Below the pieces are notes generated by a model, which saw only the letters and a list, made by a program, of their open reading frames with translations, had not been told where the DNA came from and made no database searches. The translations under genes and the position numbers were made by a program. Shown here one piece after another: positions 7,725-13,759 of a stretch of 17,535 nucleotides of DNA (position 1 is its first letter; each line of letters starts with the position of its first letter). The stretch spans positions 1 through 17,535 of the forward strand of contig CAZOJL010000067.1 in assembly GCA_964580075.1 (NCBI GenBank), read 5' to 3'. The DNA is from VGWG01 sp964580075. Lineage in GTDB: Bacteria > Verrucomicrobiota > Kiritimatiellia > RFP12 > JAAYNR01.

Positions 7725-8801
7725 TTACCCGTTTCTCGTCTCGAAGTCGCCCATGAAAGCGACCAGCGCCTGAACGCCGGCGACGGGGAATGCATTGTAA
7801 ATCGAGGCGCGAACGCCGCCCACGGAGCGGTGCCCCTTGAGTCCCTTCATGCCAAGCTTGGAGGCCTGGGAGATGAAGAGGTCTTCAAGTTCCGCCGTCG
7901 GCAGACGGAACGTGATGTTCATGTCGGAGCGGCATTCCTTGCGGGCCGTGCCGCGGTAGAAATCTGTTGCGTCGATCTGCCGATAGATCCGCGCTGCCTT
8001 CTCGGCGTTCTGCCGGTGCATCCGCTCCAACCCGAACGCCTTGAGCCAGCGGGTGACAAGCGCCAGGATGTAGATGCTGTAACAGGGCGGCGTGTTGTAC
8101 AGAGACTGGTTCTCGATGTGGGTGCTGTAGCGGAGCATCGCGGGGAGGGTCTTGGACTCCTTCCCGGCAAAGTCCTTGCGGATGGCGACGACGGTGACGC
8201 CCGACGGGCCGAGGTTCTTCTGCGCGCCGGCGTAGATGAGTGAGAACGGGTGGGCATCAAAGGGGCGCGAGAGGATGTCCGAAGACATGTCGGCCACGAG
8301 CGGGGCGTCGGGGGTCGGGAACGCTTTCCATTGCGCGCCGGAGATCGTCTCGTTCGAGGTGAGGTGCAGATAGGCAGCCCCCGGGGTCAGTGTCAGATCC
8401 TGGGGCTCGGGCACACGGGTCGGCACATCTTTTTCGCAATCCGCCGCGATGGCGACATTGCCGACCAGCCGGGCTTGCTTGATGGCGGCTGCTCCCCAGC
8501 TTCCCGAATTGACGTAATCGGCGGTCTGACCCGCTCCCAAAAAGTTCATGGGAATCATGGCGAATTGCAGACTCGCCCCCCCTTGCAGCAGGAGGACCTC
8601 AAAGGCATCGCCGAGTCCGAGCAATTCCTTCAGGTTGGCGATCGCTTCGTCGTGTATGGCGGCGTACTCTTTGCCGCGGTGGGACATCTCCATGATGGAC
8701 ATGCCAGACCCCTTGTAATCGACGAGGTCGGCTTGCGCGGCCGCGAGGACATCAACCGGCAACATGGCCGGCCCAGCGCTGAAATTGAAAATGCGTGACA
8801 T
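7725..8801 (-). CDS. serC: Phosphoserine aminotransferase
   Basis: Converts 3-phosphohydroxypyruvate plus glutamate to O-phosphoserine plus 2-oxoglutarate, the second step of serine synthesis; it can also serve pyridoxal phosphate synthesis. The 358 aa match the family length. Class V aminotransferase features are present: NFSAGPAMLP at the N-terminus, SHRGKEY (40-46), LLLQGGASLQFAMIPMN, ADMSSD (170-175), the PLP lysine K195 in YAGAQKNLGPSG, and a C-terminal G-H-R-S-V-G-G-V-R-A-S block. The ATG is set by AGGAG (8809-8813). It is transcribed from its own strong promoter at 8834-8862. No serA or serB is in the window. Confidence 0.97.
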   Translation of the reverse strand: MSRIFNFSAGPAMLPVDVLAAAQADLVDYKGSGMSIMEMSHRGKEYAAIHDEAIANLKELLGLGDAFEVLLLQGGASLQFAMIPMNFLGAGQTADYVNSGSWGAAAIKQARLVGNVAIAADCEKDVPTRVPEPQDLTLTPGAAYLHLTSNETISGAQWKAFPTPDAPLVADMSSDILSRPFDAHPFSLIYAGAQKNLGPSGVTVVAIRKDFAGKESKTLPAMLRYSTHIENQSLYNTPPCYSIYILALVTRWLKAFGLERMHRQNAEKAARIYRQIDATDFYRGTARKECRSDMNITFRLPTAELEDLFISQASKLGMKGLKGHRSVGGVRASIYNAFPVAGVQALVAFMGDFETRNG

Positions 8802-8833
8802 GGTGGCACTCCTAGGTTGACGAAAGAGATGAA

Positions 8834-8862
8834 ATATTAAGGGTAGGCCGAGGGGAAGTCAA
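8834..8862 (-). promoter_or_regulatory. Sigma-70 promoter of serC
   Basis: On the minus strand, TTGACT (8862-8857) and TAATAT (8839-8834) are separated by exactly 17 nt. The predicted transcription start is about 8827, giving a leader of about 25 nt with the AGGAG SD. This is the best consensus match in the window. Confidence 0.8.
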
Positions 8863-8903
8863 TAGATACTCGAATTGCTGGAAGCGTTGAACGGATACGC
8901 GCA

Positions 8904-10148
8904 TCACAGGGACGCCAGAAAGGTCTCGATTCGGCTTCGGAGCTGCTCGGTGTCATCGAGGGTGTAGTCGGTGCTCAGGTTGAGGAACGGGACGCGGCGG
9001 TCGCGCAGCACCCGTTCGATCTGGTAGTGTTCGAGATCGAACGCGCGACAGGAACGGAGCGCGTACTGAACGACACCGTCCGCACGGGTCTTCTCGGCGA
9101 GCTCGAGGATGCGGGTGAGGCAAGTGGTCTGTGAGCAGAAGCAGGGGCAGACCGTGCCGAAGGACGCGCGTACGGCGAGGGCGTGGTAGCACGCTTCAAG
9201 GCTCGTTTCGGCAAGGTCGGCCGGATCCAGGCAGGACTGGGCACCGGTACAGATGGTGTCTGCGACGATATCCGCCCCGCACGTCTCAAGAATATTCAGG
9301 GGTTTAAAGTTCGGCCAGACAATCGGCGAGCCGGTGAGGACGACCCGTCGCCTGAAGCCGCGGGGTGTGGGTGCATAAGCCTGGGTTTCGGCCAGGAGCT
9401 GCTCGGCCGGTTTGAGCCAGGTCTCGAGGGGTTCGGGCGAGAAGAGCGAGGCCTGAACCGTGACGAAAAGATCGCGAATGGAGAGAACGCCGGGCTGGGC
9501 GATGCGGGCCTTCTGCAAGCGGTGAATAACCTCGCTGCGGCGTGCGGTGAGGCCGATGGCGGCGCGAAGGCCGGCGCGTTCCACGGGCTGGCCGGTGATG
9601 GTGGCCATGAACACGGCGAGGCGCTTGAGCTCGGCGACGATCTGATCGGCGTGATGCCCGGTGTCCGGGTCGGTCGGCAGGGAAAGTTGGAAGACCGGTC
9701 CGAAATCAGTGAGGATGTCGGCCAGGCGGCGTTTGGCATCGCACGAGGCCGGGATCACAAAGGCGTCGCACGTGCGGGGAATACCGTCATCGCGCAAAAA
9801 AAGTCCAAGCGTCGCCTGGGCCAGCGGGCAGATGTCATCCGCGAGATACGCCTCGCCGGCGAGGGCGGCCGCGCTGTTGCCGCAATCGAGGCGGACAGGG
9901 TCGGCGCCAGCGGCCATGATGATTTCAACCGGGATGAAATTGCAGAGGACGCCGACGCGCGGTCGAGTTTTCGGGGAGGCCGGGGCGTTGACCAGGCGCT
10001 CGACGAAATAAGCAATGCCGACGGGCCTGTCGAGCGCGCTGTCGAGGTGGCGACGCTGATCGGCCTCAACACGCGCCTGCTTGAGGCGACTGCCGGGTTT
10101 GTCGGTATAATCGGGACGCAGACGGCTGTTTCTTTCGGGACGTTTCAT
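8904..10148 (-). CDS. 2-hydroxyacyl-CoA dehydratase / BcrC-type Fe-S subunit family protein
   Basis: A 414-aa protein resembling the D-component superfamily that includes HgdB-type dehydratase subunits, benzoyl-CoA reductase subunits and double-cubane cluster proteins. These carry Fe-S clusters and accept electrons from an ATP-driven activator. Visible features are 14 cysteines: C69 (VLCNFIPVEII), C89 (LDCGN), C107 (ADDICPLAQ), C127, C136, the ETCGAD and TICTGAQSC segments, a CPCFCSQTTC cluster at 334-343, and RSCRAF. The FIPVEIIMAAGADPVRL block is typical of the family N-terminal domain. Neither an activase (HgdC/BadF-like) nor a partner subunit is adjacent, so substrate and function are unknown. 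The ATG has no clear SD, and the first ~45 residues are Arg-rich, so the start is uncertain. It lies 53 bp downstream of the pcm gene and may be co-transcribed with it. Confidence 0.75.
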   Translation of the reverse strand: MKRPERNSRLRPDYTDKPGSRLKQARVEADQRRHLDSALDRPVGIAYFVERLVNAPASPKTRPRVGVLCNFIPVEIIMAAGADPVRLDCGNSAAALAGEAYLADDICPLAQATLGLFLRDDGIPRTCDAFVIPASCDAKRRLADILTDFGPVFQLSLPTDPDTGHHADQIVAELKRLAVFMATITGQPVERAGLRAAIGLTARRSEVIHRLQKARIAQPGVLSIRDLFVTVQASLFSPEPLETWLKPAEQLLAETQAYAPTPRGFRRRVVLTGSPIVWPNFKPLNILETCGADIVADTICTGAQSCLDPADLAETSLEACYHALAVRASFGTVCPCFCSQTTCLTRILELAEKTRADGVVQYALRSCRAFDLEHYQIERVLRDRRVPFLNLSTDYTLDDTEQLRSRIETFLASL

Positions 10149-10201
10149 AAGACCGCAAGCTTGCCAAAAAGGGCGAAGAAAGGCCAGCGCGTTTTTTTTC
10201 T

Positions 10202-10948
10202 TCAGCGGGGGTCGCGCGCGGTTCCGGTCATGGGCACGAAACGGACGGGGAGGATGGCCTGGGGGTGGAGCGCGCCGTCACGCTTGGTGAGCAGGATGAG
10301 ATTCTGGTTTCCGCCTTCGGAGCCGACGGGAATGATCAGGCGTCCCTGGTCGCGGAGTTGGGCGAGGAGGGGAGCCGGGATGTGATCGGGCGCGCAGGTG
10401 ACAATGATCGCGTCGAAGGGGGCGGCTTCGGGCCAGCCCTGGTAGCCGTCGCCGGCGCGCACGAAAACGTTGGTGTACCCGAGACGGGCGAGATCGTCCC
10501 GGGCGCGCTGTGCCAGAGGCTCGACAATTTCAATCGTGTAGACCGTTTGCACCAGATGCGCCAGTACGGCCGCCTGATAGCCTGAGCCGGTGCCGACCTC
10601 GAGCACGCGGTCAGTCGGCTGGGGGTCGAGCGCCTGCGTCATGAAGGCCACGATAAAAGGCTGAGAGATGGTCTGATCGTAGCCGATGGGCAGGGGCGTA
10701 TCGGCGTAGGCGCGCGCGCGGAAAGCCTCGGGAACCAGTTCGTGGCGCGGGATCCTGGCCATGGCGGCCAGCACGCCGGCATGCGTGATGTCCCTGCCGA
10801 CGGACTCCAACTGTTCGCGCACCATCCGGTTACGGGCTTCGGCAAAGGTGTCGGCGTCGGTGATGCGGGCGGAATCGGAACAGCCGCCCGCCCAGGGGGC
10901 GAGCGCCCCGAGTATCCCCAGCGTTCGTGTGGTTAAAGCCATACGCAC
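10202..10948 (-). CDS. pcm: Exported protein-L-isoaspartate O-methyltransferase
   Basis: Transfers methyl from S-adenosylmethionine (SAM) to isoaspartyl residues, starting repair of damaged proteins. The 248-aa product has the family hallmarks: RMVREQLESVGRDI, IPRHELVPEAFRARAYAD, active-site DQTISQP (91-97), SAM motif I VLEVGTGSGYQAAVLA (115-130), and GRLIIPVGS. Unlike cytoplasmic Pcm (about 210 aa), it starts with a signal-like segment, MRMALTTRTLGILGALAPWAGGC, where C23 sits in a lipobox-like AGGC (-3 is A, a weak match). A periplasmic or lipoprotein location is inferred. The GTG at 10948 has AGGAGG five nt upstream; the ATG at 10942 is the alternative and keeps the signal. A putative promoter lies at 10979-11007. 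Confidence 0.9.
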   Translation of the reverse strand: MRMALTTRTLGILGALAPWAGGCSDSARITDADTFAEARNRMVREQLESVGRDITHAGVLAAMARIPRHELVPEAFRARAYADTPLPIGYDQTISQPFIVAFMTQALDPQPTDRVLEVGTGSGYQAAVLAHLVQTVYTIEIVEPLAQRARDDLARLGYTNVFVRAGDGYQGWPEAAPFDAIIVTCAPDHIPAPLLAQLRDQGRLIIPVGSEGGNQNLILLTKRDGALHPQAILPVRFVPMTGTARDPR

Positions 10949-10978
10949 GGTATCCTCCTGTTGTGGGTCCGCACCAAG

Positions 10979-11007
10979 ACTATAGCGCGGCATCCAGCCG
11001 GGCACAA
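10979..11007 (-). promoter_or_regulatory. Putative sigma-70 promoter of the isoaspartate methyltransferase
   Basis: On the minus strand, a weak -35 TTGTGC (11007-11002), a 17-nt spacer and a good -10 TATAGT (10984-10979). This gives a leader of about 25 nt including AGGAGG. It abuts the left end of the HNH remnant. Confidence 0.5.
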
Positions 11008-11012
11008 GCGTC

Positions 11013-11154
11013 GTGTTGTCAGAAAAGTTTGAGTTGGACGAAATGGAAGACGATCACATCAAGCCTTGGCACGAGGGCGGGAAGACCGACGCGAAGAACT
11101 GCCAGATGCTTTGCAAAGACGACAACAGAAGAAAATCGGGCATATATGGGCTAA
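11013..11154 (+). pseudogene. Truncated HNH endonuclease C-terminal fragment
   Basis: The frame from 11013 encodes FELDEMEDDHIKPWHEGGKT then DAKNCQMLCKDDNRRKSG. This is the ββα-metal HNH motif (D-H-I, N-x-Q-x-L-C, D-N-R-R-K) seen at the C-terminus of HNH nucleases, including DUF262-associated ones. Everything upstream is missing: the frame is closed by TAG at 10983-10985 and runs into the pcm promoter. The frame does not stop at the expected place after KSG. One base less in GGG (11148-11150) would bring TAA 11152-11154 into frame, and one base more in AAAA before 11026 would restore a Cys-rich lead-in (C-C-Q-K-K-F-E-L). Both suggest indel decay. It is a relic on the opposite strand to its neighbours; no activity is expected. 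Confidence 0.75.
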
Positions 11155-11219
11155 CAATTGGCGGCACACGTACGCGAGGCCTGCGGCGGGCCTCGCGCCG
11201 GTGCGCCGTGTCGTTCACC
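11149..11219 (+). other. attC-like imperfect palindrome after the HNH remnant
   Basis: The layout resembles an integron attC site. R''-like GGCTAAC (11149-11155) is followed by AATT and L''-like GGCGGCAC (11160-11167). An inner perfect 9-bp stem CGCGAGGCC/GGCCTCGCG (11173-11181, 11189-11197) with a 7-nt loop comes next, then L'-like GTGCGCC (11201-11207) and R'-like GTTCACC (11213-11219). L'' pairs with L' except for one extra G, the extrahelical base typical of attC. R'' and R' fit RYYYAAC/GTTRRRY only partly (one and two mismatches). A chance or dispersed-repeat hairpin is possible; no integrase is in the window. Confidence 0.4.
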
Positions 11220-11237
11220 TCTCCATCATCCTGCGGC

Positions 11238-11253
11238 GCGGCGGGGACGCCGC
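11238..11253. repeat. GC-rich inverted repeat downstream of era
   Basis: GCGGCG (11238-11243) and CGCCGC (11248-11253) form a perfect 6-bp stem with loop GGGA, about 100 bp past the era stop. Lacking a T-tract on either side, it is not a clear terminator. The rest of 11220-11350 shows no gene. Confidence 0.4.
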
Positions 11254-11350
11254 TGCCCTACCTAGCGCTTTGCTCCATTCCCTCAACCCTGAATCCTGTT
11301 CTTCCCGTTTTCTGCCACACCCTCAAAAACTGGCCCATTATCAAGCTCGC

Positions 11351-12286
11351 TCACCGGTCGCCGATATAGCCGAGCTGGCGGAGAAGGAAGAAATTTTTCA
11401 TCCAGTTCTTTTCCTCCTTGACCCACAGTTCCAGATGGGCGCGGATTCCAAACATTTCGCTGATCTCGGGTTCGGCGCCGCGTTTGACGTAGCGAATGGT
11501 CCGCCCCTTGTCGCCGATGACGATCCCTTTCTGGGAGTAGCGATTAACCAGGATGGTGGCGGTGATGTGCCAGTCGTTTCCCTCTTCGACGATTTCGTCC
11601 ACACGGACCGCGATTTCGTGGGGCAACTCATCCATGAGTTTGGCGAAGAGCTTTTCTCGGATCACGTCGGAGATCGCCAGTTTGCGGGGATAATCAGAGA
11701 CCACATCCTCCGGGAACAGCAACTCATCCGCCGGTGTGGCACGTGCGAAAAGGGTATCGGTGATCGCATCGACGCCCGCGCCTCCCGCTGCCGACGCGCT
11801 CAGCCAGATGACGTCCTTTGATACGCCCTTCTCCTGACGGATCGTGTCCCACAGCGCCTGGTATTCGGCGGCGTAGAACGGGGTGCGGTCGGATTTATTC
11901 AGCAGAAACACGCACGGTTGTTCGGTAAGCGACAGCCGTCGCAGCCAGCCGTCGTCCTCAATCTGGGGCAGGTGCGAGCCGTCGATCACGAGCAGCACCA
12001 CGTCGACATTTGATGCGGCCTGGCGGGCCATCCGGTTCATCAGTGTGCCGAGGTGCCCCTCGGCCTTGTGCAACCCCGGTGTGTCGAGAAAGACCAACTG
12101 TCCGCGGGGTTCGGAGAGGATGCCGCGGATCGTGTTGCGCGTGGTCTGCACGACGGGACTGACGATGGAGACCTTTTCGCCGACCAGCCGGTTGACCAGC
12201 GTGGATTTGCCGGAATTGGTTCGGCCCACGACGCCCACCACGGCGCACCGCGGCTTGGTGTCGGCTTCGGATGCGGATGTGCTCAT
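11351..12286 (-). CDS. era: GTPase Era
   Basis: Era binds the 3' end of 16S rRNA and checks 30S subunit assembly. The 311-aa protein has all G motifs: G1 GRTNSGKST (21-29), G2 in QTTRNTIRG, G3 DTPG (68-71), G4 NKSD (130-133), G5 SAS (163-165). The C-terminal KH RNA-binding domain follows, with GIVIGDKG (254-261). Length is close to E. coli Era (about 300). The start ATG (12286-12284) overlaps the TGA of the upstream phosphofructokinase in an ATGA arrangement, which suggests translational coupling and explains the lack of a strong SD. A longer in-frame extension to 12370 would lie within the upstream gene and is not used. Confidence 0.97.
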   Translation of the reverse strand: MSTSASEADTKPRCAVVGVVGRTNSGKSTLVNRLVGEKVSIVSPVVQTTRNTIRGILSEPRGQLVFLDTPGLHKAEGHLGTLMNRMARQAASNVDVVLLVIDGSHLPQIEDDGWLRRLSLTEQPCVFLLNKSDRTPFYAAEYQALWDTIRQEKGVSKDVIWLSASAAGGAGVDAITDTLFARATPADELLFPEDVVSDYPRKLAISDVIREKLFAKLMDELPHEIAVRVDEIVEEGNDWHITATILVNRYSQKGIVIGDKGRTIRYVKRGAEPEISEMFGIRAHLELWVKEEKNWMKNFFLLRQLGYIGDR

Positions 12287-13656
12287 GGCACCGGTTGGGG
12301 GTTGATGGGGTGGGGGGAGGTGCCGTTGAAATAGAGGGACTGACCTGTGGCGTCCAGCACCGCCTTCCACAGATCGCTATCGAGATCCACTGTTTGCCGC
12401 TCGGTGCACACGAGTTGTGTCGAGACGAGCATATAAGAGTTTCCTGAAACATTGGAGATCACGCAGTTGGTGCGGCCGGCCAGCGCGGCATGGACGGCGT
12501 TGCGCGCCAGCAGGTAGCAGCGGATGGCATCGGTTCCCTGCGCCGGTACGCTGCGGATCGAATAACTCGGGTCGAAATATTTGACTGCGATATCCCGCCC
12601 CGTCCGCTTGAAGTGATCGGTGATGGCGTGGTTGAGAAACTCGCCGACATCCTTTTTCAGAATGTTTCCCGAGCGATCGCGGCGTTCCGAAGCGCCGCTG
12701 ATCAATCGTTGCCCGGCGCCTTCGGCGACCACGATCACGGCATGATCCTTCCCCGAATCGAACCGGCGTTCCAGTGCGGTGAGCAGCCCGTGCGGCCCCT
12801 CGATTTCAAAATCAATTTCCGGAATCAGGCAGAAGTTGACGACGGGGTTGGCAATCGCCGCGTATGCGGCGATAAACCCCGAATCACGGCCCATGACCTT
12901 GACCAGCCCGATGCCGTTGCAGGTGCCCTTGGCTTCGGTGTGGGCCGAGCGGAGGATCGGCGAGGTTACGGCCACGGCCGTTTCGAAACCGAAACTGCGG
13001 CCGACGAAGTTGAGATCGTTATCGATCGTCTTGGGTATGCCCACGACGCTTACGGCCAGCCGGCGCGTGCGGCACTCGTCGGCAATGTCCCGTGCCGCGC
13101 GCAGTGTCCCGTCGCCGCCGATACAGAACAGGAGGTTGATATTCATCCGCGTCAGGGTGTCCACGATTTCGCCGGTGTCCTGTTGGCCGCGTGACGAGCC
13201 GAGGATGGTGCCGCCAATTTCGTGGATGGTATCGACCGCATCGGGGTTGAGCATGATCGGCGCATGGCCGAAGCTGGGAATGAGGCCGCGGTAACCGTAG
13301 CGGATGCCATAAATCAGTTTGATTCCGTAATCAAAGGAGAGGATCTCGACCAGCCCCTTGATCACGTGGTTCAGACCCGGGCAGAGACCGCCCGCCGTGA
13401 GGATCGCCGCGCGGCTCCAGGCCGGGTCATGGTAGATCTTGCGGTGCGGCCCGGCCATCTCAAACGACGGCAAGATGCCATTGAGCTTCCCCATGGCGGT
13501 CTTGAGCAGATCGACCTCGTAGGCGATCACCGCCCGGGCATCCGTCTGGATAAACTGGCGCAGACGCGCCGGTGAGTCAATCTTGCATTCGCCCAGTTTC
13601 TCAACGTCAAAACAGTAGGAGGCCGGATCCTGAATGACACGGTCAAATAAGTTCAT
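12283..13656 (-). CDS. pfkA: 6-phosphofructokinase, TP0108/plant-type ATP-dependent group
   Basis: Phosphorylates fructose-6-phosphate to the 1,6-bisphosphate, the committed step of glycolysis. The 457-aa protein is longer than bacterial PfkA (about 320 aa) and has an N-terminal extension of about 80 residues before ILTAGGLCPGLN (85-96). Motifs are GGDGT (180-184), PKTIDND (208-214), MGRDSGFIA (255-263), a LIPE metal/substrate block, and DPSYSIRS near the C-terminus. Gly after GGD points to ATP use, while Lys in PKTIDND is shared with pyrophosphate enzymes. This mix is typical of the Treponema TP0108/plant ATP-PFK group, so the donor is likely but not proven to be ATP. The start follows GAGG (13662-13665) and a promoter at 13680-13709; its stop overlaps era. 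Confidence 0.93.
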   Translation of the reverse strand: MNLFDRVIQDPASYCFDVEKLGECKIDSPARLRQFIQTDARAVIAYEVDLLKTAMGKLNGILPSFEMAGPHRKIYHDPAWSRAAILTAGGLCPGLNHVIKGLVEILSFDYGIKLIYGIRYGYRGLIPSFGHAPIMLNPDAVDTIHEIGGTILGSSRGQQDTGEIVDTLTRMNINLLFCIGGDGTLRAARDIADECRTRRLAVSVVGIPKTIDNDLNFVGRSFGFETAVAVTSPILRSAHTEAKGTCNGIGLVKVMGRDSGFIAAYAAIANPVVNFCLIPEIDFEIEGPHGLLTALERRFDSGKDHAVIVVAEGAGQRLISGASERRDRSGNILKKDVGEFLNHAITDHFKRTGRDIAVKYFDPSYSIRSVPAQGTDAIRCYLLARNAVHAALAGRTNCVISNVSGNSYMLVSTQLVCTERQTVDLDSDLWKAVLDATGQSLYFNGTSPHPINPQPVP

Positions 13657-13679
13657 AGATACCTCTATTCACGGGTTGC

Positions 13680-13709
13680 ATCTTAGGGGTAAACGCACCG
13701 GAGTGTCAA
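13680..13709 (-). promoter_or_regulatory. Sigma-70 promoter of the phosphofructokinase-era operon
   Basis: On the minus strand, TTGACA (13709-13704, perfect -35), an 18-nt spacer and TAAGAT (13685-13680). The start site falls near 13673, leaving a leader of about 17 nt that contains the GAGG SD. Confidence 0.7.
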
Positions 13710-13759
13710 ACCATCTTTAGCCCGATCTCCACTGTTCTCACGACGCGCCGATTCGGAGT

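Noticed and set aside
10189..10204. T8 tract at 10192-10199 as a plus-strand terminator
   Set aside because: No GC-rich stem precedes it and no plus-strand gene ends there; on the minus strand it is just an A-tract after the pcm stop.
9183..10385. 400-codon plus-strand frame spanning the dehydratase-like and pcm genes
   Set aside because: It crosses two well-supported minus-strand genes and has no family resemblance.
11066..11821. 251-codon plus-strand frame from the HNH remnant into era
   Set aside because: It is out of frame with the HNH motif and lies antisense to era.
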